Shown: one piece after another, positions 55,356 to 62,519 of the stretch
How positions within the stretch are numbered: position 1 is the first letter of the stretch
Layout: each line of letters starts with the position of its first letter
Assembly (NCBI GenBank): GCA_002719315.1
Contig: PBHD01000003.1
Location: 43,722 to 106,240, forward strand
Direction of reading: 5' to 3'
Length of the DNA stretch: 62,519 bases
Source: Flavobacteriaceae bacterium
GTDB lineage: Bacteria; Bacteroidota; Bacteroidia; Flavobacteriales; Flavobacteriaceae
The notes under the pieces: generated by a model
Seen by the model: the letters and a program-made list of their open reading frames with translations, nothing else
Told to the model about the DNA's origin: nothing
The model's database searches: none
Position numbers and translations under genes: made by a program

Positions 55356-56527
55356 TTAAAATAAATTACTCCTTTTTCAAAAATACATTTTTTCTTTTGC
55401 TTATATGTAACTATATAAGTATTGCTCAAATTAAAATAAAAACAGGTGCAGAAAATATTTCGGAATATTTAAGTTTAATTGAAAATAAAAATATTGGAAT
55501 TGTAGCCAATAACTCTAGCATAATTTTTAATGGCAAAAAAAATATTCATTTAGTTGATAGTTTAATTTTATTAGGAGTTAATATAAAAAAAGTTTTTGCC
55601 CCAGAACATGGATTTAGAGGAAATCAAGATGCTGGTGAAAAAGTTTATGATCAAATAGACAAAAAAACTAAAATAGAAATCATTTCACTTTATGGAAAAA
55701 ATAAAAAACCTAAATCTGTTGATTTAAAAAATATAGAAATTTTAATTTTTGATTTACAAGATGTAGGAGTTAGATTTTTTACTTATATATCTACACTTCA
55801 CTATGTTATGGAGGCATGTGCAGAAAATAATATTAAATTAATTATTCTTGATAGACCAAATCCAAATTCTCATTATATCGATGGACCTGTTTTAAATCCA
55901 ATTAATAGAAGTTTTGTTGGTATGCATGAAGTTCCAATTGTTTATGGTATGACAATAGGTGAATATGCAAAAATGATAAATGGTGAAGGATGGTTAAATA
56001 ATTCCATTAAATGTAAATTAAAAGTTATACCATTAAGAAACTATACACATAAATCAACTTATACTATACCTTCAAGACCTTCTCCTAACTTACCTAATAA
56101 AAAAGCTGTTGAGTTGTATCCTAGTTTGTGTTTATTAGAATCGACTGTAGTAAGTGTTGGAAGGGGTACGGAAATGCAATTTCAAGTTTATGGCAATCCT
56201 AAATTTCCTGAATCAACATTTAGATTTATTCCAAAACCAAATTTTGGTGCAAAAAATCCAAAACATAACGGAGTTTTATGTTATGGTGAAGATTTAAGAA
56301 AAATTAAAAAATTAAATAAAATTAATCTTAAATGGCTAATAGATTCCTACAAAAAATATCCAGACAAAAAAAATTTTTTTTTAAAAGGTTTTGACAGAAT
56401 ATCTGGTGACTCATCATTAAAAAACCAAATTATTGATGGCTGGAATGATAAAAAAATAAGAAAAACCTGGAATGAAAAATTAGAAAAATTTAAGATTATA
56501 AGAAGTAAATATTTAATATATCCTTAA
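55343..56527 (+). CDS. NamZ-like exo-beta-N-acetylmuramidase (DUF1343)
   Basis: This 394-residue protein has a signal peptide (FFKNTFFLLLICNYISIAQ) and the DUF1343 core. The core shows NIGIVANNSS, KVFAPEHGFRGNQDAGEKV (about 88-106), FDLQDVGVRFFTYISTLH (about 134-151), ILDRPNPN, HEVPIVYGMTIGEYA and the late SRPSPNLP and LLESTVVSVGRGTEMQFQ. NamZ enzymes remove terminal MurNAc from peptidoglycan chains, so a role in wall recycling is likely. The ATG at 55343 overlaps the start of the divergent permease gene. It converges on queE with a 13-bp gap. Confidence 0.93.
   Translation: MIDSIKINYSFFKNTFFLLLICNYISIAQIKIKTGAENISEYLSLIENKNIGIVANNSSIIFNGKKNIHLVDSLILLGVNIKKVFAPEHGFRGNQDAGEKVYDQIDKKTKIEIISLYGKNKKPKSVDLKNIEILIFDLQDVGVRFFTYISTLHYVMEACAENNIKLIILDRPNPNSHYIDGPVLNPINRSFVGMHEVPIVYGMTIGEYAKMINGEGWLNNSIKCKLKVIPLRNYTHKSTYTIPSRPSPNLPNKKAVELYPSLCLLESTVVSVGRGTEMQFQVYGNPKFPESTFRFIPKPNFGAKNPKHNGVLCYGEDLRKIKKLNKINLKWLIDSYKKYPDKKNFFLKGFDRISGDSSLKNQIIDGWNDKKIRKTWNEKLEKFKIIRSKYLIYP
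55378..55385 (-). promoter_or_regulatory. -7 box (TATTTTTG) of the permease gene, inside the NamZ-like gene
   Basis: CAAAAATA on the plus strand reads TATTTTTG on the minus strand, 22 bp before the TTG start at 55355. It lies within the signal-peptide codons of the opposite gene. No -33 element was seen. Confidence 0.4.
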
Positions 56528-56540
56528 CTAAAAATATAAG

Positions 56541-57155
56541 TTATGGAATATCTAGATATTTATGTGTTTGGAGTGAAGCTCTCCATTCTGGGTTCTTTAA
56601 AATAAAATCAACAATTAAAGGAATTATCTTCTTCCTTACACTCCATTCTGGTTGTAAAAAAAGTTTGCATTCTTTTCTAACTTTTTTTGATTGTAATTTT
56701 GCAAAACTAAAATCACTTTTATTGTAAACAATTATTTTTAATTCATCTGCTAATTTGTAAAATTCTTTATTTGGTAATTTATTTTTCTTTGGTGATAAAC
56801 AAATCCAATTCCAAAATCCTGATAATGGATATGCTCCTGAAGTTTCTAAATGAGTAGAAATTCCTATATCTTGTAATTTTTTTGTCAATGGCCCCATAGG
56901 CCACATTAAAGGCTCTCCTCCAGTAATAACTGCAACTTTAGAATGACTTTTTGCTTTATTAACTATTTCATCAATATTAGTTGATGGATGAATTTTAGGA
57001 TCCCAGCTTTCTTTTACGTCACACCAATGACAACCTATATCACAACCTCCAATTCTTATAAAAAATGCTGCTAAACCTTTATGATAGCCTTCTCCTTGAA
57101 GTGTATAAAATGATTCCATTAGTGGTAATTCATTTCCTGTATCAATTAAATTCAT
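56541..57155 (-). CDS. queE: 7-carboxy-7-deazaguanine synthase
   Basis: This 204-residue radical SAM enzyme makes CDG, the deazapurine precursor of queuosine. It has the family's ESFYTLQGEG start (14-23) and a CxxxCxxC cluster (Cys38, Cys42, Cys45 in GGCDIGCHWCDV), then TGGEPLMWP. The spacing differs from the classical CxxxCxPhiC by reading C-H-W-C, normal for QueE of this clade. A TATATTTG box lies 19 bp upstream. Other queuosine genes are not in the window. Confidence 0.94.
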   Translation of the reverse strand: MNLIDTGNELPLMESFYTLQGEGYHKGLAAFFIRIGGCDIGCHWCDVKESWDPKIHPSTNIDEIVNKAKSHSKVAVITGGEPLMWPMGPLTKKLQDIGISTHLETSGAYPLSGFWNWICLSPKKNKLPNKEFYKLADELKIIVYNKSDFSFAKLQSKKVRKECKLFLQPEWSVRKKIIPLIVDFILKNPEWRASLQTHKYLDIP

Positions 57156-57174
57156 TATTAATAAAGTTTGACTT

Positions 57175-57182
57175 CAAATATA
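57175..57182 (-). promoter_or_regulatory. -7 box (TATATTTG) of queE
   Basis: CAAATATA on the plus strand is TATATTTG on the minus strand, 19 bp before the queE ATG. Confidence 0.55.
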
Positions 57183-57246
57183 ATTTATTATAAAAGACAT
57201 AATAACATAAAAAATATATTTACATATATTGCGAAATATAAATAAA

Positions 57247-57666
57247 ATGAAAGAACTTAATTCTTTTCATCTTGCAATACCTGTTAATAATCTTGAAGTT
57301 TGTAAAGACTTTTATGAAAACGTACTTGAATGTAAACCAGGCAGACATTCTAAATCTTGGGCTGATTATAATTTTTTCGGACATCAATTAGTTATTCATT
57401 TTGATCCAAATAAAAGAAAACCACATCATAATGAAGTTGATGGGAAATCTGTTCCAGTACCTCATTTTGGAATAGTATTATCTTGGAGTCAATTTATTAA
57501 TTTTGAAAAAAAATTAAAAGAAAAAAAAATTAAATTCGAAATAGAACCATATGTTAGATTCAAAGGCCTAGAAGGGGAACAAAAAACTATGTTTTTTTAT
57601 GACCCATCAGGAAATGCTCTTGAATTTAAATGTTTTAAAAATTTAAATCAATTATTTAAAAAATAA
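57247..57666 (+). CDS. VOC (glyoxalase/bleomycin resistance) family protein
   Basis: This 139-residue protein has the VOC betaalphabetabetabeta pattern: FHLAIPVNNLEVCKDFYENV, SWADYNFFGHQLVIHF, VPHFGIVLSW and FYDPSGNALEFKCF. Metal ligands typical of the fold (His in FHLA, His in QLVIH, Glu in LEFKCF) can be placed. I start at ATG 57247; the upstream in-frame TTG at 57229 would add six residues of no family character. It is followed after 2 bp by a membrane protein gene. Substrate unknown. Confidence 0.9.
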   Translation: MKELNSFHLAIPVNNLEVCKDFYENVLECKPGRHSKSWADYNFFGHQLVIHFDPNKRKPHHNEVDGKSVPVPHFGIVLSWSQFINFEKKLKEKKIKFEIEPYVRFKGLEGEQKTMFFYDPSGNALEFKCFKNLNQLFKK

Positions 57667-57668
57667 AA

Positions 57669-58538
57669 ATGTTAAATTTTTTTGAAATTTTGTTTGAAAA
57701 GGTTTTTTCTGATAAAAACAGAAAAAAAGCTGAGAAATTTACTCTTTGGTCATCAATTATAGGTTTTATTACTCATTTATTTCTTATTTACCTTAATACA
57801 TCTCAAATAATTACTTTAAAAAATGATGTGCTATTAAATAATCCAATTTCTGCAATCTATACTCCATTTTCAATAATTTTGATTTATGAAATATATCTTC
57901 TTATCTTCTTTTTACCAAGATCATTTACAACTTCAGTTTCAAAACAATTTGAAATCATATCATTAATTCTTATAAGGAGAATTTTTGGTGACATACCTGA
58001 AATAAATACTAAATCTAATTGGTTTAAAACTCAAGAAAATATTGACTTAATTTATAGTCTTTTAGGAGTTTTAATTTTATATTATTTAATCTATCAATTC
58101 AACAAATTATCAAAAAGAAGAAAACCTCAAAAAATCTCATTAGACGTTAGTAATTTTATTAAATCAAAAAAAGGTGTTAGTTTAATTTTATTACCTGTTT
58201 TAATATTAGTTTCAATATTTTCATTATCTGATTGGATTTTTAACAATATTTATTTATTTAATGAAAATATATCTTACTCAGTCGATGATATAAATGCTGT
58301 TTTTTATAATAAATTTTTTGAAATTTTAATTTTGGCAGATGTATTTATTCTCCTACTATCTTTTCAATATACTGAAAAATATAGTCAGCTAATTAGAAAT
58401 ACTGGCTTTATAATTTCTACTATACTAATTAGATTATCTTTTTCTGCATCAGGATTGACAAATGTACTTTTAATTATTTCAAGTGTCTTGTTTGGTCTTA
58501 TTATTTTAAAGGTTTATGAGAATTATCAAAAACTTTAA
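57669..58538 (+). CDS. Unidentified multi-pass membrane protein
   Basis: This 289-residue protein has about six to eight hydrophobic helices, including LWSSIIGFITHLFLIYL, FSIILIYEIYLLIFFL, SLLGVLILYYLIYQF, LILLPVLILVSIFSL and a C-terminal VLLIISSVLFGLIILKVY. A conserved-looking amphipathic stretch ISLILIRRIFGDIPEINTKS lies between helices 2 and 3. I do not recognise the family. Its placement 2 bp after the VOC gene suggests a two-gene transcript. Its stop codon shares bases with the folD stop on the other strand (TTAA at 58535-58538). Confidence 0.75.
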   Translation: MLNFFEILFEKVFSDKNRKKAEKFTLWSSIIGFITHLFLIYLNTSQIITLKNDVLLNNPISAIYTPFSIILIYEIYLLIFFLPRSFTTSVSKQFEIISLILIRRIFGDIPEINTKSNWFKTQENIDLIYSLLGVLILYYLIYQFNKLSKRRKPQKISLDVSNFIKSKKGVSLILLPVLILVSIFSLSDWIFNNIYLFNENISYSVDDINAVFYNKFFEILILADVFILLLSFQYTEKYSQLIRNTGFIISTILIRLSFSASGLTNVLLIISSVLFGLIILKVYENYQKL

Positions 58539-59407
58539 TCCTTTCTTTGACAAGCTAGTAAGGTGTTTTTTAATAGCATAGATATTGTCATTGGGCCTAC
58601 ACCCCCAGGCACAGGAGTTATTGCACTTGCTTTTTTTGAAACATTTAAAAAATCAACGTCACCTTTAATAACATAACCCTTTTCCTTAGTATTATCAATA
58701 ACTCTAGTAATACCTACATCTATTATTACAGCATCCTCCTTTACCATTTCACTTTTCAAAAATTCAGGAATTCCTAACGCTGAAACAATTATATCGGCTC
58801 TTTTTGTAAAAAACTCCAAATTTTTCGTTCTACTATGAGTCAAAATAACTGTTGAATTTCCTCTACCTGATTTTTGACTTAATAAAATACTAATTGGCCT
58901 TCCAACAATATTACTTCTTCCAATCACAACGCAGTTCTTTCCTGAAGTCTCAATATTATACCTTTCTAAAAGTTCAATTATTCCATATGGTGTTGCTGGA
59001 ATAAAAGATTCCATCTCCAAAGCCATTCGTCCAAAGTTTGTTGGATGAAATCCATCAACATCTTTTTTAGGATCTATAGCTAATAGAACTTTTTCCTCAT
59101 TAATTGATTTTGGCAAAGGTAATTGAACAATAAAACCATCAATTTCATTATCATTATTTAAATTATTTATTTTATTTAAAAGTAATTTCTCGCTAATTGA
59201 ATCATCTAATCGAATAAGGGTTGATTTAAATCCCACATAATCACATGCTCTTACCTTACTTCCAACGTAAGTTAAACTTGCACCATCATTTCCAACTATT
59301 ATTGCTGCTAAATGAGGAATTTTTTTTCTTTCATTAACTCTTTTTAAGACTAATTCTTTAATCTCATTTTTAATTTTAAGAGATATTTTATTACCATCTA
59401 ATATCAT
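58535..59407 (-). CDS. folD: Methylene-THF dehydrogenase / methenyl-THF cyclohydrolase
   Basis: This 290-residue bifunctional enzyme interconverts methylene-, methenyl- and formyl-tetrahydrofolate with NADP. The catalytic Tyr47 and Lys51 are in SLTYVGSKVRAC. The conserved DGFIVQLPLP (about 91-100), DPKKDVDGFHPTN, GRSNIVGRPIS (about 163-173) and the terminal TPVPGGVGPMT are present. It starts 5 bp after ffh and is probably co-transcribed from the ffh promoter. Confidence 0.96.
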   Translation of the reverse strand: MILDGNKISLKIKNEIKELVLKRVNERKKIPHLAAIIVGNDGASLTYVGSKVRACDYVGFKSTLIRLDDSISEKLLLNKINNLNNDNEIDGFIVQLPLPKSINEEKVLLAIDPKKDVDGFHPTNFGRMALEMESFIPATPYGIIELLERYNIETSGKNCVVIGRSNIVGRPISILLSQKSGRGNSTVILTHSRTKNLEFFTKRADIIVSALGIPEFLKSEMVKEDAVIIDVGITRVIDNTKEKGYVIKGDVDFLNVSKKASAITPVPGGVGPMTISMLLKNTLLACQRKD

Positions 59408-59412
59408 AATTT

Positions 59413-60741
59413 TTATTTCATTCCCTGAAACATTTGCATTAGGTGTTGACCCTTACCAGACTGCATCATTTTCATCATTTTGTTCATTTGATTAAACTGT
59501 TTAATTAATTGATTTACCTCATCCATTCCCCTTCCTGATCCTTTGGCAATTCTTATTTTACGACTATGATCTAAAATATTAGGATTTTGTTTTTCCTTAT
59601 TGGTCATTGAACTTATAATAACCTCAATATTTTTAAAAGAGCTTTCGTCAATATCAACATCTTTCATTTTATTACCAATACCTGGAATCATTTTAACTAA
59701 GTCTTTCATATCTCCCATTTTTTTCACCTGTTGTATCTGAGATAAAAAATCATCAAAACCAAATTTATTCTTGGCAATTTTTTTATTTATTTTTTTAGCT
59801 TGCTCTATATCAAATTGTTCCTGAGCTCTTTCAACCAATGAAACAACATCTCCCATTCCCAATATTCGATCAGCCATTCTATCGGGATGAAAAACATCAA
59901 GAGCAGACATTTTTTCTCCTGTACCAATAAATTTTATGGGTTTATTTACAATAGTTTTAATTGATAAAGCAGCACCTCCTCTTGAGTCCCCATCTAATTT
60001 AGTTAATACCACACCGTCAAAATTTAGAATTTCATTGAAAGATTTTGCAGTATTAACCGCATCTTGACCCGTCATAGAATCGACAACAAATAGAGTTTCT
60101 GAAGGGTTAACTGCAGCATGAATATTTTCAATTTCTTTCATAAGAACGTCATCAACAGCAAGTCTACCAGCGGTATCGATAATTACAGTATCACATCCTT
60201 GTTTTTTTGCAAAACTCAAACTATTTAATGCAATTTTAACAGGGTTTTTTTCTTCAACATCATAGAATATTGGAACTTCAATTTGTTTGGCAACAACCTC
60301 AAGTTGATCAATAGCAGCTGGCCTATAAACATCACATGCAACCAACAAAGGTTTTTTTGAAAATTTCTTTTTTAAAAAAAGCGCAAGTTTTCCACTAAAA
60401 GTTGTTTTACCAGATCCCTGAAGACCTGACATTAAAATAATTGAAGGTTTATCCTTAAGATTAATTTCAGAAGCTTCAGAACCCATTAAATGAGTTAATT
60501 CATCTTTAACAATTTTAATTAGCAATTGGCTAGGTTTTAAACTTGTTAAAACTTTCATGCCAATTGCTTTATCTTTCACTTTTAAAGTAAAGTCCTTTGC
60601 TATTTTATAGTTAACATCAGCATCCAAAAGAGCTCTTCTAACTTCCTTTAGTGTTTCTGCAACATTTATTTCAGTTATTTTACCATGTCCTTTAAGGACC
60701 TGAAATGCTTTATCTAATTTACTGCTTAAGCTATCAAACAT
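59413..60741 (-). CDS. ffh: Signal recognition particle protein Ffh
   Basis: This 442-residue SRP54 homologue targets membrane proteins to the translocon. Domains are N (1-90), GTPase G (about 100-295) with GLQGSGKTTFSGKLA (about 106), DVYRPAAIDQL, DTAGRLAVD and TKLDGDSRGGAALS, and a Met-rich M domain (about 300-442) with IPGIGNKMKD, RIAKGSGRG and the tail MNKMMKMMQSGKG. The last segment is rich in Met as expected for signal-peptide binding. A TATTTTTG box lies 33 bp upstream. Confidence 0.97.
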   Translation of the reverse strand: MFDSLSSKLDKAFQVLKGHGKITEINVAETLKEVRRALLDADVNYKIAKDFTLKVKDKAIGMKVLTSLKPSQLLIKIVKDELTHLMGSEASEINLKDKPSIILMSGLQGSGKTTFSGKLALFLKKKFSKKPLLVACDVYRPAAIDQLEVVAKQIEVPIFYDVEEKNPVKIALNSLSFAKKQGCDTVIIDTAGRLAVDDVLMKEIENIHAAVNPSETLFVVDSMTGQDAVNTAKSFNEILNFDGVVLTKLDGDSRGGAALSIKTIVNKPIKFIGTGEKMSALDVFHPDRMADRILGMGDVVSLVERAQEQFDIEQAKKINKKIAKNKFGFDDFLSQIQQVKKMGDMKDLVKMIPGIGNKMKDVDIDESSFKNIEVIISSMTNKEKQNPNILDHSRKIRIAKGSGRGMDEVNQLIKQFNQMNKMMKMMQSGKGQHLMQMFQGMK

Positions 60742-60774
60742 ATATGATTAAATATTTTTAAGATAATTTTAAAA

Positions 60775-60782
60775 CAAAAATA
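60775..60782 (-). promoter_or_regulatory. -7 box (TATTTTTG) of ffh-folD
   Basis: CAAAAATA on the plus strand is TATTTTTG on the minus strand, 33 bp before the ffh ATG. Confidence 0.5.
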
Positions 60783-60803
60783 ATAATTGAAAAATGATTG
60801 ACA

Positions 60804-61649
60804 TCAATTATTTTTATTTGTTTGAAACATTAAGGAAATAACTATAACATGGGGAAAAGTTATAGCTGCTAAAAAAGAAAAGAATAAAGGAAGTAAATAA
60901 TTGGACTGAATCTCAAAAAAATAATAAAAAGATAATAATCCCAAGATTGACATTAACCAATATAAAACTGAAGATTTTACGTAACTAAAAATCGAAGTAC
61001 TTGAAACTTCTCCATATAAATTTTTTAATTGGGACTCTAATGATGGCAAGCTATGCCAAATAACAAAATAAAAAGAGAATGAATATATTAATGTTGAATT
61101 AGAAAAAACTAAAACAAAAAATAAAAAAAGTAAAATTTCAATAAAAAATAAAGTAAACTCTTTTTTAAAAAATATAATAATAAAATAAAACAAGAAAAAA
61201 ATTAAAAATAAAATTTGAAAAAAAATAGTTTCAAAATTTATGCCTGTAATTTCAAAAATAACTTTAGAAACATCTTGGTGTTTAATAATGAAAAGTAACA
61301 AGAAAATAACTCCTCCGTAAAAAAAATAAAATAAAGAATTGTATTTATTAGGTTTTATTTTAGATTCCCAGTGTTGTTCGCCAAAATGGAAACAACTGAC
61401 CAAAACAAAAAACAATAGTGCAAAAGAGGGTAAAAAAAAGAATAACAAACCTCCCATGAGTACAGTTAGCAAATAAAAAGAAAAATACTTTAATCTTATA
61501 GAACTATTATAATTTTTTGTAAAAGTTGAAAGAATCTTTAAATCATTTGCCCCATGAACTATACCAATACTTAAAATTGCAATTATTCCAAGAATATTCT
61601 GAATATATTCATTGGTTAAAATTGCTATAATTAATGCTAAAACGGACAA
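60804..61649 (-). CDS. blh: Beta-carotene 15,15'-dioxygenase (Brp/Blh family), start uncertain
   Basis: Blh cleaves beta-carotene to two retinal molecules, the chromophore of the neighbouring proteorhodopsin. The hydrophobic protein (281 residues from TTG 61649) carries the family histidines: His32 in IVHGANDL, His88 and His93 in CFHFGEQHW, His199 in IWHSLPS and His267 in FPHVIV. About seven membrane helices are visible. The TTG start is doubtful. It overlaps a TAATTTTG box and falls inside the first helix, while the frame stays open upstream for about 25 more codons without ATG, GTG or TTG; an ATA or ATT start near 61715 would give a complete first helix. It is divergent from the rhodopsin gene. 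Confidence 0.88.
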   Translation of the reverse strand: MSVLALIIAILTNEYIQNILGIIAILSIGIVHGANDLKILSTFTKNYNSSIRLKYFSFYLLTVLMGGLLFFFLPSFALLFFVLVSCFHFGEQHWESKIKPNKYNSLFYFFYGGVIFLLLFIIKHQDVSKVIFEITGINFETIFFQILFLIFFLFYFIIIFFKKEFTLFFIEILLFLFFVLVFSNSTLIYSFSFYFVIWHSLPSLESQLKNLYGEVSSTSIFSYVKSSVLYWLMSILGLLSFYYFFEIQSNYLLPLFFSFLAAITFPHVIVISLMFQTNKNN

Positions 61650-61654
61650 AATTA
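61647..61654 (-). promoter_or_regulatory. TAATTTTG at the apparent blh start
   Basis: CAAAATTA on the plus strand reads TAATTTTG on the minus strand; its last three bases are the TTG taken as the blh start. If it is a working -7 box, blh would have to start at a non-canonical codon downstream. It may instead be a chance match inside the coding sequence. Confidence 0.3.
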
Positions 61655-61728
61655 TATTAAAACGATAATATTTAAATACTGATAATGAGATAATTACAAA
61701 TTTTATGTTAAAATAATTAGAATATTAT

Positions 61729-61758
61729 TTTGTCAACACTCTTTTTTTGCTAAATTTA
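61729..61758 (+). promoter_or_regulatory. Promoter of the proteorhodopsin gene
   Basis: TTTG (61729-61732), an 18-bp spacer and TAAATTTA (61751-61758) fit the Bacteroidetes consensus with one mismatch (final G to A). The start codon lies 26 bp downstream. The spacer includes a T7 run. Confidence 0.6.
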
Positions 61759-61784
61759 GACAAACAAAACAAATAATTATAATT

Positions 61785-62504
61785 ATGGAAAAAATTCTAA
61801 GTTTAATGACATCTGTACCAGCAATGGCTACTGATGACTATGTAGGATTTACATTCTTCATAGGTTGTATGTCGATGATGGCTGCATCAGCGTTTTTCTT
61901 CTTATCAATGAACTCTTTTGATTCTAAATGGAGAACATCTATTTTAGTTTCTGGGCTAATTACTTTTATTGCCGCTGTTCACTATTGGTATATGAGAGAT
62001 TATTGGGCTGAAAATGCCACTTCTCCTACGTTTTTTAGATATGTAGATTGGATTCTAACAGTACCTTTAATGTGTGTTGAATTTTATTTAATACTTAAAG
62101 CTGCTGGAGCTACCAAAGCTTTAATGTGGAAACTAATTCTTCTTTCAACTGTAATGTTAGTCACAGGATACTTTGGAGAAGCTGTTTATAGAGATCAAGC
62201 TCAAATTTGGGGTCTTGTTTCTGGTATAGCTTATTTCATTATAGTATACGAAATTTGGATGGGTTCTGCTTCAAAACTCGCTGCCGCTGCTGGTGGTGCA
62301 GTTCAAGCAGCTCATAAGACCCTTTGTAAATTCGTTCTTATAGGATGGGCAATTTATCCAATTGGATTTATGGCTGGAACTCCTGGATGGTATGAAGGAA
62401 TTTTTGGTGGTCTTCAAATGGATGTAATATACAACGTTGGTGATGCTATTAATAAAATTGGATTTGGTCTTGTTGTTTATCAACTTGCTGTTGATTCTAA
62501 ATAA
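61785..62504 (+). CDS. Proteorhodopsin, predicted green-absorbing proton pump
   Basis: This 239-residue seven-helix microbial rhodopsin is a light-driven proton pump. The third helix reads RYVDWILTVPLMCVEFYLIL (85-104): proton acceptor Asp88, Thr92 and donor Glu99 (the DTE set, equivalent to D97/T101/E108). The spectral tuning position is Met96, which in flavobacterial rhodopsins goes with green absorption. His66 (AAVHYWYM) partners the acceptor, and Lys224 in INKIGFG binds retinal. The protein is full length. Its neighbour blh, on the other strand, would make the retinal. Sodium- and chloride-pump motifs (NDQ, NTQ) are absent. Confidence 0.97.
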   Translation: MEKILSLMTSVPAMATDDYVGFTFFIGCMSMMAASAFFFLSMNSFDSKWRTSILVSGLITFIAAVHYWYMRDYWAENATSPTFFRYVDWILTVPLMCVEFYLILKAAGATKALMWKLILLSTVMLVTGYFGEAVYRDQAQIWGLVSGIAYFIIVYEIWMGSASKLAAAAGGAVQAAHKTLCKFVLIGWAIYPIGFMAGTPGWYEGIFGGLQMDVIYNVGDAINKIGFGLVVYQLAVDSK

Positions 62505-62519
62505 TTAATATCTCACACA

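Noticed and set aside
57229-57246. TTG start of the VOC gene
   Set aside because: It adds six residues (MRNINK) before the family start at ATG 57247, without support.
57669-58538. Voltage-gated ion channel identity for the unidentified membrane protein
   Set aside because: There is no selectivity-filter or S4-like Arg periodicity in the sequence, so I left it unnamed.

Overview
The window looks like a chromosomal segment of a very AT-rich marine Flavobacteriia (Bacteroidetes) cell. The evidence is the Bacteroidetes promoter box TAnnTTTG in front of many genes, the near absence of Shine-Dalgarno sequences, a PorP/SprF protein paired with a giant type IX secretion (T9SS) adhesin, flavobacterial gene neighbourhoods (rpsF-rpsR-rplI-DUF6495, rpmH-carB, DUF4199-GT2), and a proteorhodopsin/blh pair at the right end. 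The genome is compact. All seven convergent gene pairs are separated by 13 bp or less or overlap, and no gene-free stretch exceeds about 230 bp. No tRNA, rRNA, CRISPR, IS element or phage gene was seen.

Layout. 1-4742 (minus): brkB-like and priA, then rpsF-rpsR-rplI and a DUF6495 gene cut by the window edge. 4836-9550 (plus): rlmH-rdgB, an exported carboxypeptidase-regulatory-domain protein that appears to start at ATT, purB, and an S41 protease lipoprotein. 9557-12636 (minus): carB and rpmH with a terminator between them. 12745-18505: a TPR membrane protein, lytic transglycosylase, alpha/beta hydrolase, GNAT-like protein, mtaB, peptide-binding lipoprotein and L31. 18578-23608 (plus): DUF4199, GT2, phosphohexomutase and an MsbA-like ABC exporter. 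23835-31634 (plus): purL, acyl-CoA ligase, marR and acyl-CoA dehydrogenase, a beta-oxidation locus without its usual middle genes. 31647-52959 (minus): a gene of about 20.3 kb for a repeat-built adhesin of about 6,765 residues, followed directly by sprF. 53082-60741: a CBS/cysteine synthase-like enzyme, an FtsX-type permease, NamZ-like DUF1343, queE, a VOC protein, an unidentified membrane protein, folD and ffh. 60804-62504: blh and proteorhodopsin, divergently arranged.

The most unusual element is the giant adhesin. It contains two superimposed long-repeat arrays, with units of about 1.8 kb and about 1.2 kb. It also contains about 16 copies of a small beta-rich module that recurs roughly every 605 bp across the centre of the gene, then SprB-type repeats and a type B T9SS sorting domain. 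With the adjacent sprF it forms a probable surface-adhesion or gliding unit. The proteorhodopsin carries the proton-pump residues and a Met tuning residue typical of green absorbers. Blh would supply its retinal.

All assignments come from reading motifs and gene order; no database search or computation was run. Coordinates of repeat boundaries inside the giant gene are approximate.
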